Source of the DNA: Homalodisca vitripennis
Taxonomy: Eukaryota; Arthropoda; Insecta; Hemiptera; Cicadellidae
Assembly: GCF_021130785.1 (NCBI RefSeq)
Contig: NC_060213.1
Location: forward strand, 114,592,501-114,656,500
Reading direction: 5' to 3'
DNA: 64,000 nucleotides
Shown: positions 35,130 to 47,251 of the stretch, piece by piece
Layout: each line of letters opens with the position of its first letter
Position numbering within the stretch: position 1 is the first letter of the stretch
Translations under genes and position numbers: made by a program
Notes under the pieces: model-generated
Seen by the model: the letters and a program-made list of their open reading frames with translations, nothing else
What the model was told of the DNA's origin: nothing
Database searches by the model: none

Positions 35130-36330
35130 AACAACTACAAAGCACGTTACTGAACGAAAGCATTGAGGGATGACACTATCCCGGCTGCCGTTTGTCAACA
35201 GAGATATCTATATGAAAAATGGCTGCAGAAGAGATTAATGGCTGCTTCATACGAGACCAAATCTAAATATATCTACATTTTATATATGTGAAACGCGTAA
35301 ATTATCTAAGTAACATAAATATATTATAATTACATTAATTATTAGTAATAATAAAAAAAACAACGTTATAACGTCGTAAAATTAACTCTTTATCCATTTA
35401 TAATTGGACTTCATTCCTTTTGATATAAACCGTACATTCAGAAGTATTCACTAGATATCTCATAGTATAGGTGAATGAATAGTATGCACTATAAAATATT
35501 AAAATAAAAATTGGTTAAGTTTGTTTAATTGAACCAACGCATTTTTCTCCATTTTTTTACTCCTGTATTTTTATCTTTCCTTCTGCAAAAACACAAATAA
35601 TAGGGAAATATCTAACATTAAAGTAAGTCAGAGGTAAGGCTATGGCTGTATCATATTTTAGTTAACACATACTCTATATTTCAAGTACTAGTATTTCATT
35701 CATATTTATATATCACTAGGTACCTCTAAGTAGTATTACAATACTAAGAACAGTCATAACAGATTTTCTCTAAGGAAAGTAGATAAGTTGTGGCCATATC
35801 CTAACAGTTATTTTCACTTTTCACAAACACATTTTATTCAGTTAAACATGAATTTATAGCAATTAATGAGACATATTTTTATCAAACATGGATTTTTAGA
35901 AACATTGTTTAGTCAGAGAGTTCAATCTAACCACAATGGGGAGTTAATGTACCACTCGTATGTTTTACATTAGTTCTACAAATTTTTAAATTCTAAATTT
36001 ATGTATATAATTGTTACAATAAACTTCAAATTTTAAGATTTCAGGTATTTTTCGTCTTTTTTGAAATACCAATTATGGCACTTTTGAAATGGACACCCCG
36101 TGGAGGTGCAATTTTATTTATCATTAACGCCTCAGAAACTCTACAACAAAGTCATGTACTGTCTATTTGTATAAAAAGCTCGCAGTATTAATTCCTGAGT
36201 TTAAATTGTACTTGATCCTTACAAAGTAATATAACACCCTGATATCATCAGAGGGATATTACTCTGTCGTCTTACCTTCTGTTCTCACCCTTTCATGGAG
36301 TTTCATTAAAGGATGTTGTCTAAAGTGTAT
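35130..36330 (-). repeat. Long repeat L, copy 3 (partial, reverse)
   Basis: Two blocks match L in reverse order and orientation. Block 35130-35290 contains CTCTTCTGCAGCCATTTTTC (minus strand), as at 17936 and 58322. Block 36190-36330 contains TATTACTTTGTAAGGATCAA (minus strand), as at 16836 and 56186. The stretch between them is too diverged for me to align by eye. Confidence 0.75.
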
Positions 36331-36790
36331 ATTATACTGTTATTTCTGAGACGATATTACAGTTTCAGTACAAAGTCCTTAATCTTTATTAAGATTAAAT
36401 ATATGGCAGTGTAGTAAATTTAATAATGTGGCATTGAATTAAAAAGAAACGTTATTAAATGCAAATGGTGCCACACGGAAAAGTATGTAAGTATTAAATA
36501 TCGGGTTTCATATTAAACGGAAGTTCGTATAACAGAATGTATCAGTATAAGAAAAGAGTCTTTAATTTAGACGAATATATTCATAATAAATACATGTTTA
36601 AGCATTTTCTATATAGAATATTTATAAAAACCTCCGTAGTGTATCAGCCTACTTTCATTTTTTTACTTGCAACTACTTTTAGTAACTAGGAAAGCAACGT
36701 TCTATAATGAATATGGATTAGAATTATAATGTAACTACATTAATTACAGTATTTTTGTTTTAAATTGCCTAGTCTCGGCTGTAAATTATA
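36331..36790. other. Anonymous AT-rich DNA
   Basis: No supported feature. Confidence 0.55.
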
Positions 36791-36912
36791 CCACGTGATG
36801 AAGCACGTACAGTTGCAGGACGGTCACGTTTTCTTTTCCTCCTCCTCCACTCACCACATTACGTGACCTTAGCTAATTGCTGTTATAGCTGTATTTGTTC
36901 CGCATTTTGTTA
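36791..36912 (-). repeat. Repeat B, copy 2
   Basis: Reverse-oriented copy of 1205-1332, sharing CACGTGATGAAGCACGTAC (a single palindrome arm), GCAGGAC.GTCACGTTTTC, TTAGCTAATT and TGTATTTGTTCCG. Confidence 0.85.
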
Positions 36913-38204
36913 TGCCTTGTAATCTCGCCGGTAAGTAGTTTATCTTATAAACTAAACCTTAAGCATTAATATTATTTATCTTTTAGATTTTTACTTATAT
37001 TAATTGACAGATTTACTTAATCTAAGTTACAAAATTGAGACATGTAATGAATATTCTTTTGTTAAGACCTAACTTATAGCTATAAATAAAAAAACTCATT
37101 TCCACCCAAACTTTTGTAATGACAAAGAATATCGTAATATAATAAGTATTTAAGAACATTAAATTAATGCTAATTAATTTTGTATTAATTATAGATGAAA
37201 CTTGACTGAGAAAACAATTTTATTGAGGAAATGTTGTATACAATAAAATTACTGATTTTATTTATTACAAATAAGCTTTTATCTATATTCTTGGATTATT
37301 TCTTCTTGAAAATCGTTGTGTATTGTGAGGTAAATATAAATCTTTCATAACGATATATATCTTCCCTCATTTTTCTATAGAGATTATACAAACATAGAAT
37401 AAAGAACATTTTGGAGTTTTAGAATATTAACTACTGTTTATATTTCTTGGTAGAATGCTAAGACGACGTTCTTCGTAAATTTCAGACAAAGAAAATAGCG
37501 CCAGGTTATTTAATATAAGATTATTACTGATCATTATATGAACAAAGATTTAGTGATAGTTAGAATATTATTCAATTTATTATTGTTCAATGTTTTAGTG
37601 CGGTTTGACGTGTTCAGCCTGTTTTTCTACTGAGAAAAGAACTTGGGTTATGATCGGGAAATAAAGGGTCAAACCGGAGGTGTGATATGTTCGGACATGC
37701 TTCTAGACTTTTAGATTCGTGAGCTTAGCTCCTACCCAGTATGTGCCCCTCATAACCTAGGTTTCAAGTGTAGTTATTTACCAAATGAATTGAGACAAAT
37801 TTTTTAAATATGAAGGTTTTCCTATTCCAAGCTAATAAACCTACAATTTTCCCACAGCATTTCGGATATTTGTTTTACCTGTGCAATGGAAATAAAATTA
37901 TTTTTAAAGCGTAAAGTGTAAAATTTATTTTTTCAGCACCAACAGTTAAGTACCGCTTTATATAAAACAAAAACACATATATGTACATAAATATAATATA
38001 CGTAATTTTGTAATACAGTCTTTATATAGGTTAGACAACTTGATGCATCACAAAACCCAGTTGAGTAATCAAGTTTTACAGTCCGTGAACATCCAAAAGG
38101 CCCCCATGAGGAAAACAAATGGCGGGAATATTTCACAAGACTCACGGGACCGATCCGTTCTCAAAACAAATACCAGAAACTGTCGCTCCCTGTATCTCTT
38201 GTAG
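36913..38204. other. Anonymous AT-rich DNA
   Basis: No supported gene. The minus-strand 70-codon frame at 37933-38145 starts in a slightly GC-enriched patch but has no recognisable motif. Confidence 0.55.
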
Positions 38205-38560
38205 GCTGCAATATTGATAGTTTGTGTACAACCTTCGTCTTGGACATTTTATTACAAACTATGTATCTTTAAAATGGTAACTTTTTATAATTTGAAAAAA
38301 CGCTATCTCAACCAATTCACAGTCCTGACTATGGGAAAAAATGTTAAGTGTTAAGAAAGTGTTAAGAACTATCTGCCAATATTTGTATATATTCTATGAT
38401 GCGGAATATAAATAGTTTGTATACACACTTTGCCTTGAACATTTTATTGCAAATAATGTGACAACTCTACCTTTTAAACATATCGTAACGTTTTATAATT
38501 AAAAAAACTCTCTTCCAATCTGTTTAGAGTTCTGCTTATGGAAAAGAAAAATGTTCAGTA
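38205..38560. repeat. Diverged tandem pair, period about 195 bp
   Basis: ATAGTTTGTGTACAACCTTCG with GACATTTTATT at about 38217-38250 matches ATAGTTTGTATACACACTTTG with AACATTTTATT at about 38412-38445. Similarity continues through a TTTTATAATT, AAAAAA, TCTC.AACC series and an AGT.CTG.CTATGG series. Confidence 0.75.
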
Positions 38561-39954
38561 CTATGGGGAAAATCCTTGGAACATCAAGGTGTTGGAAAAA
38601 GGAAAGGTTTAGACAACTCGAGCCATTTTACTTTCAAGACAAGTTTGTTAATAATAAATATATAAATTAACAGTTTCTCATCGTTCTGTGATGAGCTAGA
38701 AGTGCGGTTTCAGGTTGAAATTACTTCCCATGGTTATGTAAAAGAAGAAATTTCCACATTAATGTTTAACTAATACTCAGGAAAATAATTATTAGGTAGA
38801 GTTATTCCAGCCATGTTCAACACATTATAGTAGACTTGAGTTTTTTATGTGCAATAATACCAGTCATCATTAAACCAAAAATAGTTTAAATGTGAAATAC
38901 GAGTAAATAGCACAATAGTTAGAACGAATAGCCTATAAGGGCAACGTTTTCTTTATCTATAAACTACTTGCAGAAATCAACAAAATGAACGTAAATGTTT
39001 AAGCTTGCCGGTGTGTCATTACTTTTCTCACATCACTAAATTAACGTCAGGTACTAATTGAAACTGATAATTTAACCTTACTAGTGGTCTTGGGATTTAT
39101 TATTTTAGGGTAGTATAACATTTTTTAAAATATTCTAAATTGATTGGTTAAATCTTTATGGAAAGCATTACAAAATAAATTTAATAATATAATTCAAACA
39201 CCATTAAAAATATTTTGGAGTTTTGGAATAGACATAAAAAAAGATTAAATACAATACGAATTCAAAATTAATAACTACTGTTGGTACTACAATAGTCTAA
39301 AAACAAAATTCAGGATCTACATCGAACACAATTCAGTGAATTTGTGTTTACCTTCGATCGTCGACAAAGCTTCTGAGATACTATAGTTTTGAATAGTCGT
39401 TATTTAACCTTATAATTCATAGGGAGGAAGTATGACGTAAATTCATAAACGTACACTGTAATACAATGTGTGCAAACTATATGTGTTAACACTAAAAACT
39501 ATAAATCACCTGACTTTGGGCGCGACTCGCGAAATGTCCACCTCATATTGCTGCCCGGAACAAATGTTTGCGCCGAGAAATAAGAGCATTCTGTCCGTGT
39601 TATTGTTAGGTGTGTTTCATATGGGTTCACCAGAGACATTTTGATATATTGCAGGCGTTTATGCTTTCCGTATTAGAACCTTAAAACCATTTTCAGACAT
39701 GAAATTACATTTAAAATATTTATTACTGTTAGTTTCATATATGAAATTATAAAAAAATCCTTTGTTAATAATAAGTATGAGATTTATAATTATTTTGGTC
39801 TAACAATTTTGGTTTTTGTGATCTGTGGTATTTGGTATTCCTTTACTTGAAACCCAAAGAAAATTCTTTTTTTTTAATTTTTACATAAAGAAATGCATTT
39901 TATAATTTTTGGTCCGGGATACATATACTGATAAACGTCATACTAAATAAAGGT
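38561..39954. other. Anonymous AT-rich DNA with a CpG pocket
   Basis: Around 39515-39580 lies a GGGCGCGACTCGCG patch in otherwise AT-rich DNA. No gene is supported. Confidence 0.5.
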
Positions 39955-40246
39955 GTTGCCATATGGCAGTTTGACAGTGCCTTAAGGAAAAACAGAGAAA
40001 TTAACACTAACACACCTCAACAATCCATTATTTTTAACACCACATTCCGAAAAACAACAGGACTTTCTACAACGTTACAACTTTATAAACGATTATTTAG
40101 AAATTTTGCATTCACTTGTAAGGATCTCCCCATTATAATGGTTGATAGAAATAGATAGTATGTCCTTCTAGACCTTAATAAACTTCTCCATCCTTGTATG
40201 TATACAAGTATGATGAAAATCCACTGTTAAACTGCCATATGACAAT
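39955..40246. mobile_element. MITE-like element with 25-bp inverted ends
   Basis: The left end (39955-39979) and the reverse complement of the right end (40222-40246) share TTGYCATATGGCAGTTT followed by RACAGTG, with a few mismatches. The interior is about 240 bp and non-coding. No target-site duplication is clear, so the superfamily cannot be given. Confidence 0.7.
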
Positions 40247-41751
40247 GTCAAGGAAGCCCATCAGTTCTGAGTACCTTATGTGAAAACATTCACAACGTTG
40301 TTCATCAGGGTTGGTTTTATAGCAGTTTTTTAATAGTATTTACAATTTTTATATGTTTTAATTCGTGAATGCTGCAATCTGGAGTAAATTGTAAATAATA
40401 ACTTTGTTTTTGTACATACTAGTTCTTTTAGTATATGTTCTTCATCGGCCTCAACAAGGCAAACTCAAGTATTTCACCGGAAATACCTTCTACCAAAACT
40501 AACAAGAGACAGAATTAGACCCTTTTAACTGGAGTATATTTTCAAGAGCAATACCTCGTATCGTATAAAGTTATTTGATTGGAGCATTAAGACAAACTAA
40601 AATTTGGTACCCACTAAGTGAATTTAAAGGCTAAAAGTAGGCACGTTTTGCCCAAAGTAGGCTTCTCTGTTCTAAATATGCATATTTTTCTTCGTACTTA
40701 CGTTTGAATAAAATCATATGACTTTATCATATTACATTATAAGTGCCTTACATAGTAGTATAAGGAATTCTATTTTGAAAATTATGCAAGAAGCCGCGGT
40801 TAACAAATACGACTTAACTAAATAGCAAAAACCTTCACTTATTTAAAATTTTATTTCCTAAAACTCAATCATTACTTCACTGAGAATAGCGCCAAGCTGT
40901 AAACAAATTTAAGACGAAGTGAGTTAAAAGCTTTTCTCACACAAACCCCTCGTAAATCCAAAGTAATAAATAGTTAATACCTCATTTCCCTATAGATTGG
41001 CCCGTCTTGTTGAGACACAGTTGGGTGGCGCTATATTCTTTTCTGGTCCATAAATTAAACGTTTACTAAGTGTATTTTAATACAAAAACAACAGTTGTAA
41101 AACACTATCGTATGGGACCCTCAGCGTACGTTATCATTTTTAGCAACAAATTACAATACCAACAGCACGCTATTTAAATAAACATCCATAACATGGTATG
41201 GAGTTTCCAACAGAAGTCATGTTCAAAATTTGGACGAAAAGTCATAAGAGAGCGTAGTTACATGTTCCTCATATTTATTCGTAATTAAGCTTAGTCAATA
41301 TTCTGACAAACACAGTTTTACTTTCACACAAAATGAAAAGCCAAAAAACAAATGTTTCAATGATTACAATAATTTTATAGACAACATAGACTAAAACTCG
41401 TTTTTTTAAGGGCGGGATTCAGATTTGAAAGTAGTTAGAATACACTAGTTGGGCTTTATTACTGAAAGTTAAGAACTAAAATATTTTAATAATTAATTAA
41501 TAATATTCTTGGCTGAAAATGGTTGCACTAAAACAGGTTCTATTAAACTTGAACAATACTTTTTATTAGTAATTATTGATCCTTAAAATCACCGAAGGTA
41601 CTGTTTACGTTATTTCACTTCAATAGAACCTTTCATAGAACTAATGATAATGAAATGAAGAGGGGCTGGCTTATTGTGAAAAGAGGATTCTACTGATGTA
41701 CCGACACAATTTGTGGAGTTATGTAGAAAATTATATTACTTTAGAAAATAG
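40247..41751. other. Anonymous AT-rich DNA
   Basis: No gene or repeat recognised. Confidence 0.55.
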
Positions 41752-42189
41752 TTAAGGGGGAGATGTACGCCTATATTGTAAAAAAATCAATATTTTTTTT
41801 ATATTTTCTATCTTAAGTATAGATTTTTCTGAGTTCATGATATATAATACATATATATTGGGTTATATTTTATATGCTAAAAAAAAATTATAAACATTGT
41901 TAGTCGGGCGCACGGATCCGTGGACAGGACGTATCGAAAACGCTTCTGAAACGATAGGATAGGTTTTGAGCATTTTAATATACATACTTGCACCTTTTTA
42001 TATTACTCTTTTTCTTTTAACTCTTTGGTTTAGTTTACTTCTTATATTTGTTGGCTTTTGGGTAGCTTGTTAGTTGTTTGTAACCTTGAGTGTGTTTTGT
42101 CTGCTGGTATTTGTTTTGTTTAGTGTTTGTTTACATTAGAAATAGTATCTCAGTTATTGATACAAATTTTGTGTTTTTAGAATAACAAA

Positions 42190-43810
42190 TATGCCTCCGT
42201 TAAACTACAGATAACAAGAAAAAAAATATTTCCCCGGGGGTAATCAGTATGCTCGGATATCGTCGGGTAATGTAAATAGTTCAGTCATGCAGTTAGTGGA
42301 TTTACGTGAAAGTGATGTGTTGGATGTGCCACGTCCTACTCCTTTTTATGCCTCAAGAAGGAAAATAAGTACGGTATTATTACCAAACACTTTAGACACA
42401 GTTGGTCACAAATAATATAATTGTATAGTATGAATATTTGTGTCAAGCTCTTGGTTCATGCTAATGTGTGTAAATATTGTTAAAGTAGAAAATTCTATGA
42501 GTTGTAATAAAGTCGAAGCTGCAAGAGAAGGCCTAGCTTTGAAAAATGTTTGTTGAATGTAGGTAGTAACTGTAATAATAAGTATTATTTTTGGTCTAAT
42601 CAGAAAAAAACTAATGGAGAAGTTTTATGACGTGAACGTCAGATCAGGATATGGTATGGAGTCAACTAGGGAAAGGATCAATTCCGGAAAACACTTTTTC
42701 GGTTTCTCTTGACTTTACCAACCCTCCTAAGAGATTTTGAACGCTACAATCCTTTGTTTATTAGGTCAGTAGAGAAGAAAGTAGCAACACAATCCAATGA
42801 TTGATGCTACAGAAGAGGCGTGGCATTGAATGAGTCTGAAGATTGGTAGTGTGAGCAGAGAGCAATAAGTGTGGTTTAGACGGTACATGGCCAATAGACG
42901 TGGGTTTTCGTCTTTGAAACGGTGTAGTGTGTTTCGGTTTTTCAAGTTTTGACTCTAGTAAATTTTCGATTACCGAAGTACTTTACCAAATACTGCCATA
43001 CATGCACAATCAATCAAAAACCAAAACTCATTTTGTGATAAGAATTTTGACGGGTCAAGTGGAGCAAAGGCTGTCGTTTGCTCGTTCAGCAGAAATGACT
43101 AAGAAAAGTAAGATACAATATTACCTGGGAGTGGTGATTCCATCGGGTTTCAAACAGTAGTAAAATTTGAACCATATGGCCCCAAATTTTCATATTGCGA
43201 AAAAAATCTGGAATGTGTTGGGGCACGTTCAGAAAGAATGGGGGGTCGACTTAGAAAAAGTTTACGGAGGAGAAATGAAGGGGAAGTATTGACGTGATGG
43301 ATTGAAAAATTGGTGGGTAAAGAAAGGAAAGATTGACTGATGCAGCTATAGACTCCTCCAAAATTATTATGGCCTAGACATAAGATAGAAATAAGACAAT
43401 TTAGAGAAAGTTGAAAAAAAGATATATGGGCCTTTATACTTTCACAATGTCAATGACGAGATCCACAAATTAATCTACTGCGATGATTCTGTGGTGTAAT
43501 TTAAGAAATGCTTAAAAGAAAATGAAACTTATGAAGCATAAAAATTTCCATTATGATAAAAGCTTGTGATGGATGCCATCAAACCAATATTTCCAAGCAT
43601 TGGTCGCTTTCCACCAGGATCTGCTTAAAAAAATGTCTCCCGTTGGTCAAAAACATAGAATGTAAACGAAAGTTTTAATTATGTGTTGTGGGACGCACGG
43701 TATACCGAAATTAAAAAATTTTGTTGGGCCTGCGCTATCCATCTAAAGAATTTGGTTGCGATGTTGTTATGTGAGGGTTGTTGATGCTGTTGTTTTGTTC
43801 AATCAGGTGT
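42190..43810 (+). pseudogene. Decayed transposase of the TTAA element
   Basis: The likely start is the ATG at about 42191, reading MPPLNYR and then a stop; a TTTTTAG acceptor-like site lies just upstream. Recognisable pieces across shifting frames are LSFARSAEMTKKSKIQYYLG near 43070-43125, ECVGARSERMGGRLRK near 43213-43260, GRLTDAAID near 43325-43355, VMDAIKPIF near 43570, NVNESFNYVLW near 43660-43691, and VVDAVVLFNQ near 43778-43807. The last two align with NPNESFNNVVW and GVLDAVLSFN in copy 1. This order is what I expect for Mutator-like-domain transposases. At least three in-frame stops and several frame changes rule out function. From about 43810 the coding sequence is replaced by G/T-rich DNA. 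Confidence 0.8.
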
Positions 43811-44678
43811 TGGTTTGGGGGTTGGTTGGGGTTTTTTTTCTCATGGGTGGGCGGCGTTGGAGAAGTGTGGTGTTGGGGGCGGCTATTGTTTTTGTTGGTT
43901 TTTTGTTGTTTATTTTTGGTGTGTTTATGTGCCGTGGTTGTATCACAGCTAGTGGTTGTGTTGTTTTGGTGGTGGGGTGTTTGTGTAATGTTTTGTTGGT
44001 ATAGTATCGGCTTTAAGCTGCTGCGATGGTTTCTTTGTGTTTAATGGTCGCGTTGTTTGGTTTTTTGTCTTGTTGGATGTGTGTTTTTGGCTCGCTGGTG
44101 TGGTCTGTATGTTTGGTCTTTCTCGTAAGTTTGGCCTGTTGTTTTGTGCGTTTGCTTGTTTTTTGCTTTTGTGTACTGTTTGTTCGGGGTATGTGTTTTG
44201 TTTTTTGTTGTTTTTGTTCTTAGTTGTGTTGGCTCTTTGTTGTGGATGGTGGGGTGGATTTTGTTTACAAAGGGTTGTTGGTTTTGTGATGTTGTTTGTT
44301 GGTTCGTAGATGTGGTTTTTGTTTAATTTTGGAATGTTTATTCCTTGTGTTATTTGGGGTTGTTGTTTTGTATTTGTGTTTTGTTGTGTGTTTGTTTGTG
44401 ATCGTTTGTTGTTTTTGTTTTTTGTTGGTCTTGTGGTGTTGAGTGCTTGTTTTGTTTGAGGTACTCGTTCTACTTGTTATTGTATTGTTGTTGTGTTGTG
44501 TTTTTTGTTAGTTTTGTCTTTTTTGTGTTGTTTTATTCTGTTTTTCTTTGTTTGTGTTTGTGTTTGAATTCTGTATTTAGCGTGTTTGTGTGTGTTTTGT
44601 GTTTTTGTTCCCTGTTTTTCTTTGTTGTCATGTCTTCTGGTTTTGGTGTGTTGTTTTTGACAGTTTTATTATTTTAAT
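43810..44678. repeat. Strand-biased G/T-only low-complexity block
   Basis: For about 870 bp the plus strand is almost entirely G and T, with A and C rare. It begins directly after the transposase FNQ codons and ends near TTTTATTATTTTAATGAGG at about 44660. Because every stop codon contains A, all three plus frames stay open for long stretches; those open frames are artefacts of composition. It is not a simple short-unit repeat. G runs at 43817-43851 could form a G-quadruplex. Confidence 0.85.
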
Positions 44679-45353
44679 GAGGAGTCAAGGCAGAATCAGA
44701 TAAAAAGTGCTTAATGATCGTAGCGTATAAAGCTAGGCCCAAATCTGTGTTTTATACCCTACGTCAGTTGATGGGGAAACCGAGTGAGGAAAGCCGTAAA
44801 AGAATGGTGAAGTAGAGACCAAAGCAAGCTAGGAACGGGCAAGAATGGTTGAGGAAGAATCTAATTGACGATGATAAGGCCAAGAAACAAGGACTCATGA
44901 AGCAGGAATGTTTTAAAAGGTACTTTTCAATCATATTTTTGTATACATAAAAGGGTTTTTGGTGAATTACCGAAAAATTTACTTTTTTTGACATATATGT
45001 TCATTTTTTCGGAAATCTAGTTGTCCAATCTTCATGAAAATTTATATCATAATCTATAAACGTTATAACCTATTCATACAAGCCATGCCACTTTCATAAG
45101 TCTAGGTCAAAATTAAAAAAAATAAAAGTTTTTTTTAAACAAATAATTGAAAAAAATATTGAGAGTATCTCTTAATAAAATTTCTAAGCCGAACAAATAT
45201 TGATTGAAAAATCTTTAAAAATGGCAGGGCTTGTGTGTATAGTATTGTTATAGAAGTGCTAAAAATTTCAATTCGTTAGGTATCAAGTTCTTGAGAAAAA
45301 GGAAAATAAATATTTGAAAATTAACATGAGCTGGTATAGGGCGTACATCTCCC
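44679..45353 (+). other. 3' part of TTAA element copy 2
   Basis: This holds a purine-rich stretch (about 44680-44920) that could derive from the basic C-terminal tail of the transposase, followed by AT-rich untranslated sequence up to the right inverted repeat. No intact frame remains; a 76-codon frame on the opposite strand is not a gene. Confidence 0.6.
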
Positions 45354-45357
45354 TTAA

Positions 45358-46256
45358 AAATTTTGAGTTTAATGGTTAAAATCTTCTTGGGAACAGAAAC
45401 TATAATAAAACCGATTTAGTTTCCTGATTTCAAAATTGATCCTTTTAATTAGCAGGCTTCATTGCGTAATCTGGGTATAGTTTCCTTACTTAAGAGTGCA
45501 GACTAAGTCGTGTTTTATTCTGGTCGTGGCATTATATGATCCCTTGTTGTTTTATCTAAGGAGAGCGTATACTTACCAAAGAAAGGCGTAGATTTACCTT
45601 ACTCAGCTTTTTGTTAATTCAACCCTCTCAGCTATTAATGCCAATTGTGAAACTTCCCTCTACCACTAGCGTATAAGAGTTTGCATAACCGGGGGATGAA
45701 CAAGCAGCATGTTTGAGCAGAATTAATTTCACAAATCGCTACGTTTAGCAATGAAACGAACAACCCCCCCCCCCCAAACAAACGACGCTTCATCCACATA
45801 TAAGCGACAGCATATATACCTAGCTTATATTAGTAATGTGATGCTAAATATAATAACGGTCAAAATTTCATTCATTATTCCAGTTCTTACATTTTCCGGA
45901 CGTTGATATAAAGAGGTGGATGCATATTAGAAGCAACAGCATCAGAAACTAACAGTGAAATTAATAATAAAGTTCCGTTTATTAGTAGTTTTATTCTCTA
46001 GAAGACGTCAACCATACAGTATCCAGTTATGAATCTAAAACCGAATTAAAACTGTTTGTTTCCTTTTACAAAGTTATTCACGCTCTTTCAAATTTAGCAA
46101 GCTGTCTGTAAGCTCTTTGAGACCCATTAACAAAAGAAATGTTTGACATTTCCTGGAACAAGTAACAGATATCTTAGTCACAATTAGTTCTTTAATAAAT
46201 TATTCTTTTCACTGAGATGATTTCAAATTAGTGGAAGTGTTACATTAATAATTTAC
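45358..46256. other. Anonymous AT-rich DNA with a C12 run
   Basis: Twelve consecutive C lie at 45764-45775. No gene is supported. Confidence 0.6.
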
Positions 46257-46310
46257 TAGCAGTTACCCGCGGCATCACCCGTTGCGTTTCTAACTGGCAG
46301 AACCTTTCAG
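46257..46310. repeat. Possible end of a dispersed insect repeat
   Basis: TTACTAGCAGTTACCCGCGG followed by CATCACCCG resembles the ACTAGCTGTTACCCGCGGCTTCGCCCG type of string that I recall as common at dispersed repeats in insect genomes. Only this edge is recognisable; the right boundary is unknown. Confidence 0.35.
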
Positions 46311-47200
46311 TTAGTGTCAATCTGTTTTAACTTAGTTAAAATCTGCGATATTCCACTTAATAAGATCATTCTTTGTTTTTAGATGAAACCATGAACATTC
46401 TGCCCTAAAATTTCTCCAGTAAATCCATTCAGTATAATCCCGGAAATATAGAGTTTTGCCTATGTTGAAGACAAAATTGGAAAAAACGTTCGGCTACTAA
46501 AACTGTTATTACATAGTGTAATCATTAATAAAACTAGTCGGCTTCATTTTTATAGCGTCAATAATTGTTGTTATGACGAGATAAGTTATTTATTCCTTGA
46601 CAAACGTATAAATAACCTTGTAAAAGAAATAAAATAAATATAGGGTTTCAACACAGCTAGAATAAACTTCTCAATATTGAAATTTGTATTTGTTCTAATC
46701 TTAAAATAAAATCTAATGTCAATGTCATGTTCGAAAACACGTTTCTGAAATGGAAATATTCCAAGACACTAAGGGAGTGGATTTTTCACAAAGCGCTCTC
46801 ATGTGTGCTGCAGTCTCACGGTGACCTCCTCAGTGTCTAGGGAGAATGTACATCTCTACTTTTAACAACGTTATGATAAGCACAATACTTGGTAGAAAAT
46901 ATCTCATTCGAGTAGCTTATTCATCCACTCTAAACAGATATAGAAAATTAAGTTTATAAATATTTACTTGTGTGTAACTGAAACACTGTATCATATAAGG
47001 CGAAATAAATAGTAAGTTAGAGTATTGAATAGATTGTTTAATAATCTGGAGACAAAGAATTCTTGAAAATATCCGTTAATTCACGAGTACATATTCTGTT
47101 GCGGGTGTCAGAAACCAATAACAGGTTTCAAACTAGGAATGGTTGAGTTGTTTGGTTTTATAGACAAGGCACAAGTTCACCTCACCACGTCTCATGTACC
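46311..47200. other. Anonymous AT-rich DNA
   Basis: No supported gene. Confidence 0.55.
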
Positions 47201-47204
47201 AGAT

Positions 47205-47210
47205 TCAGTT
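47205..47210 (+). promoter_or_regulatory. Candidate initiator upstream of a signal-peptide ORF
   Basis: TCAGTT inside GATTCAGTTGAGGCTGCGTG is a good arthropod initiator in a locally GC-enriched patch. No TATA box or DPE is evident. An ATG follows 45 bases after the predicted +1. Confidence 0.3.
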
Positions 47211-47251
47211 GAGGCTGCGTGCAAAGTGTATTGTTTATTTCACCAGGCAAC

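Larger units (their letters stand above)
41752..45357 (+). mobile_element. TTAA-flanked DNA transposon, 3.6 kb (copy 2)
   Basis: The left end at 41756 reads GGGGGAGATGTACGCC then TATA. The right end at 45353, reverse-complemented, reads GGGAGATGTACGCCC then TATA, so the inverted repeats differ by two bases at the tip and one internal base. TTAA abuts both ends (41752-41755 and 45354-45357). The transposase relic inside is homologous to that in copy 1, but the inverted-repeat sequence differs (ATGTAC instead of GCGGGA), so the two are different families of one superfamily. The length fits a full-size element carrying a single transposase plus an extra G/T-rich block. It is dead: stops and frameshifts are frequent. 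Confidence 0.87.

Noticed and set aside
43756..44677. Six overlapping plus-strand ORFs
   Set aside because: The block nearly lacks A, so stop codons cannot occur; only the first few residues of one frame (VVDAVVLFNQ) are transposase-derived.
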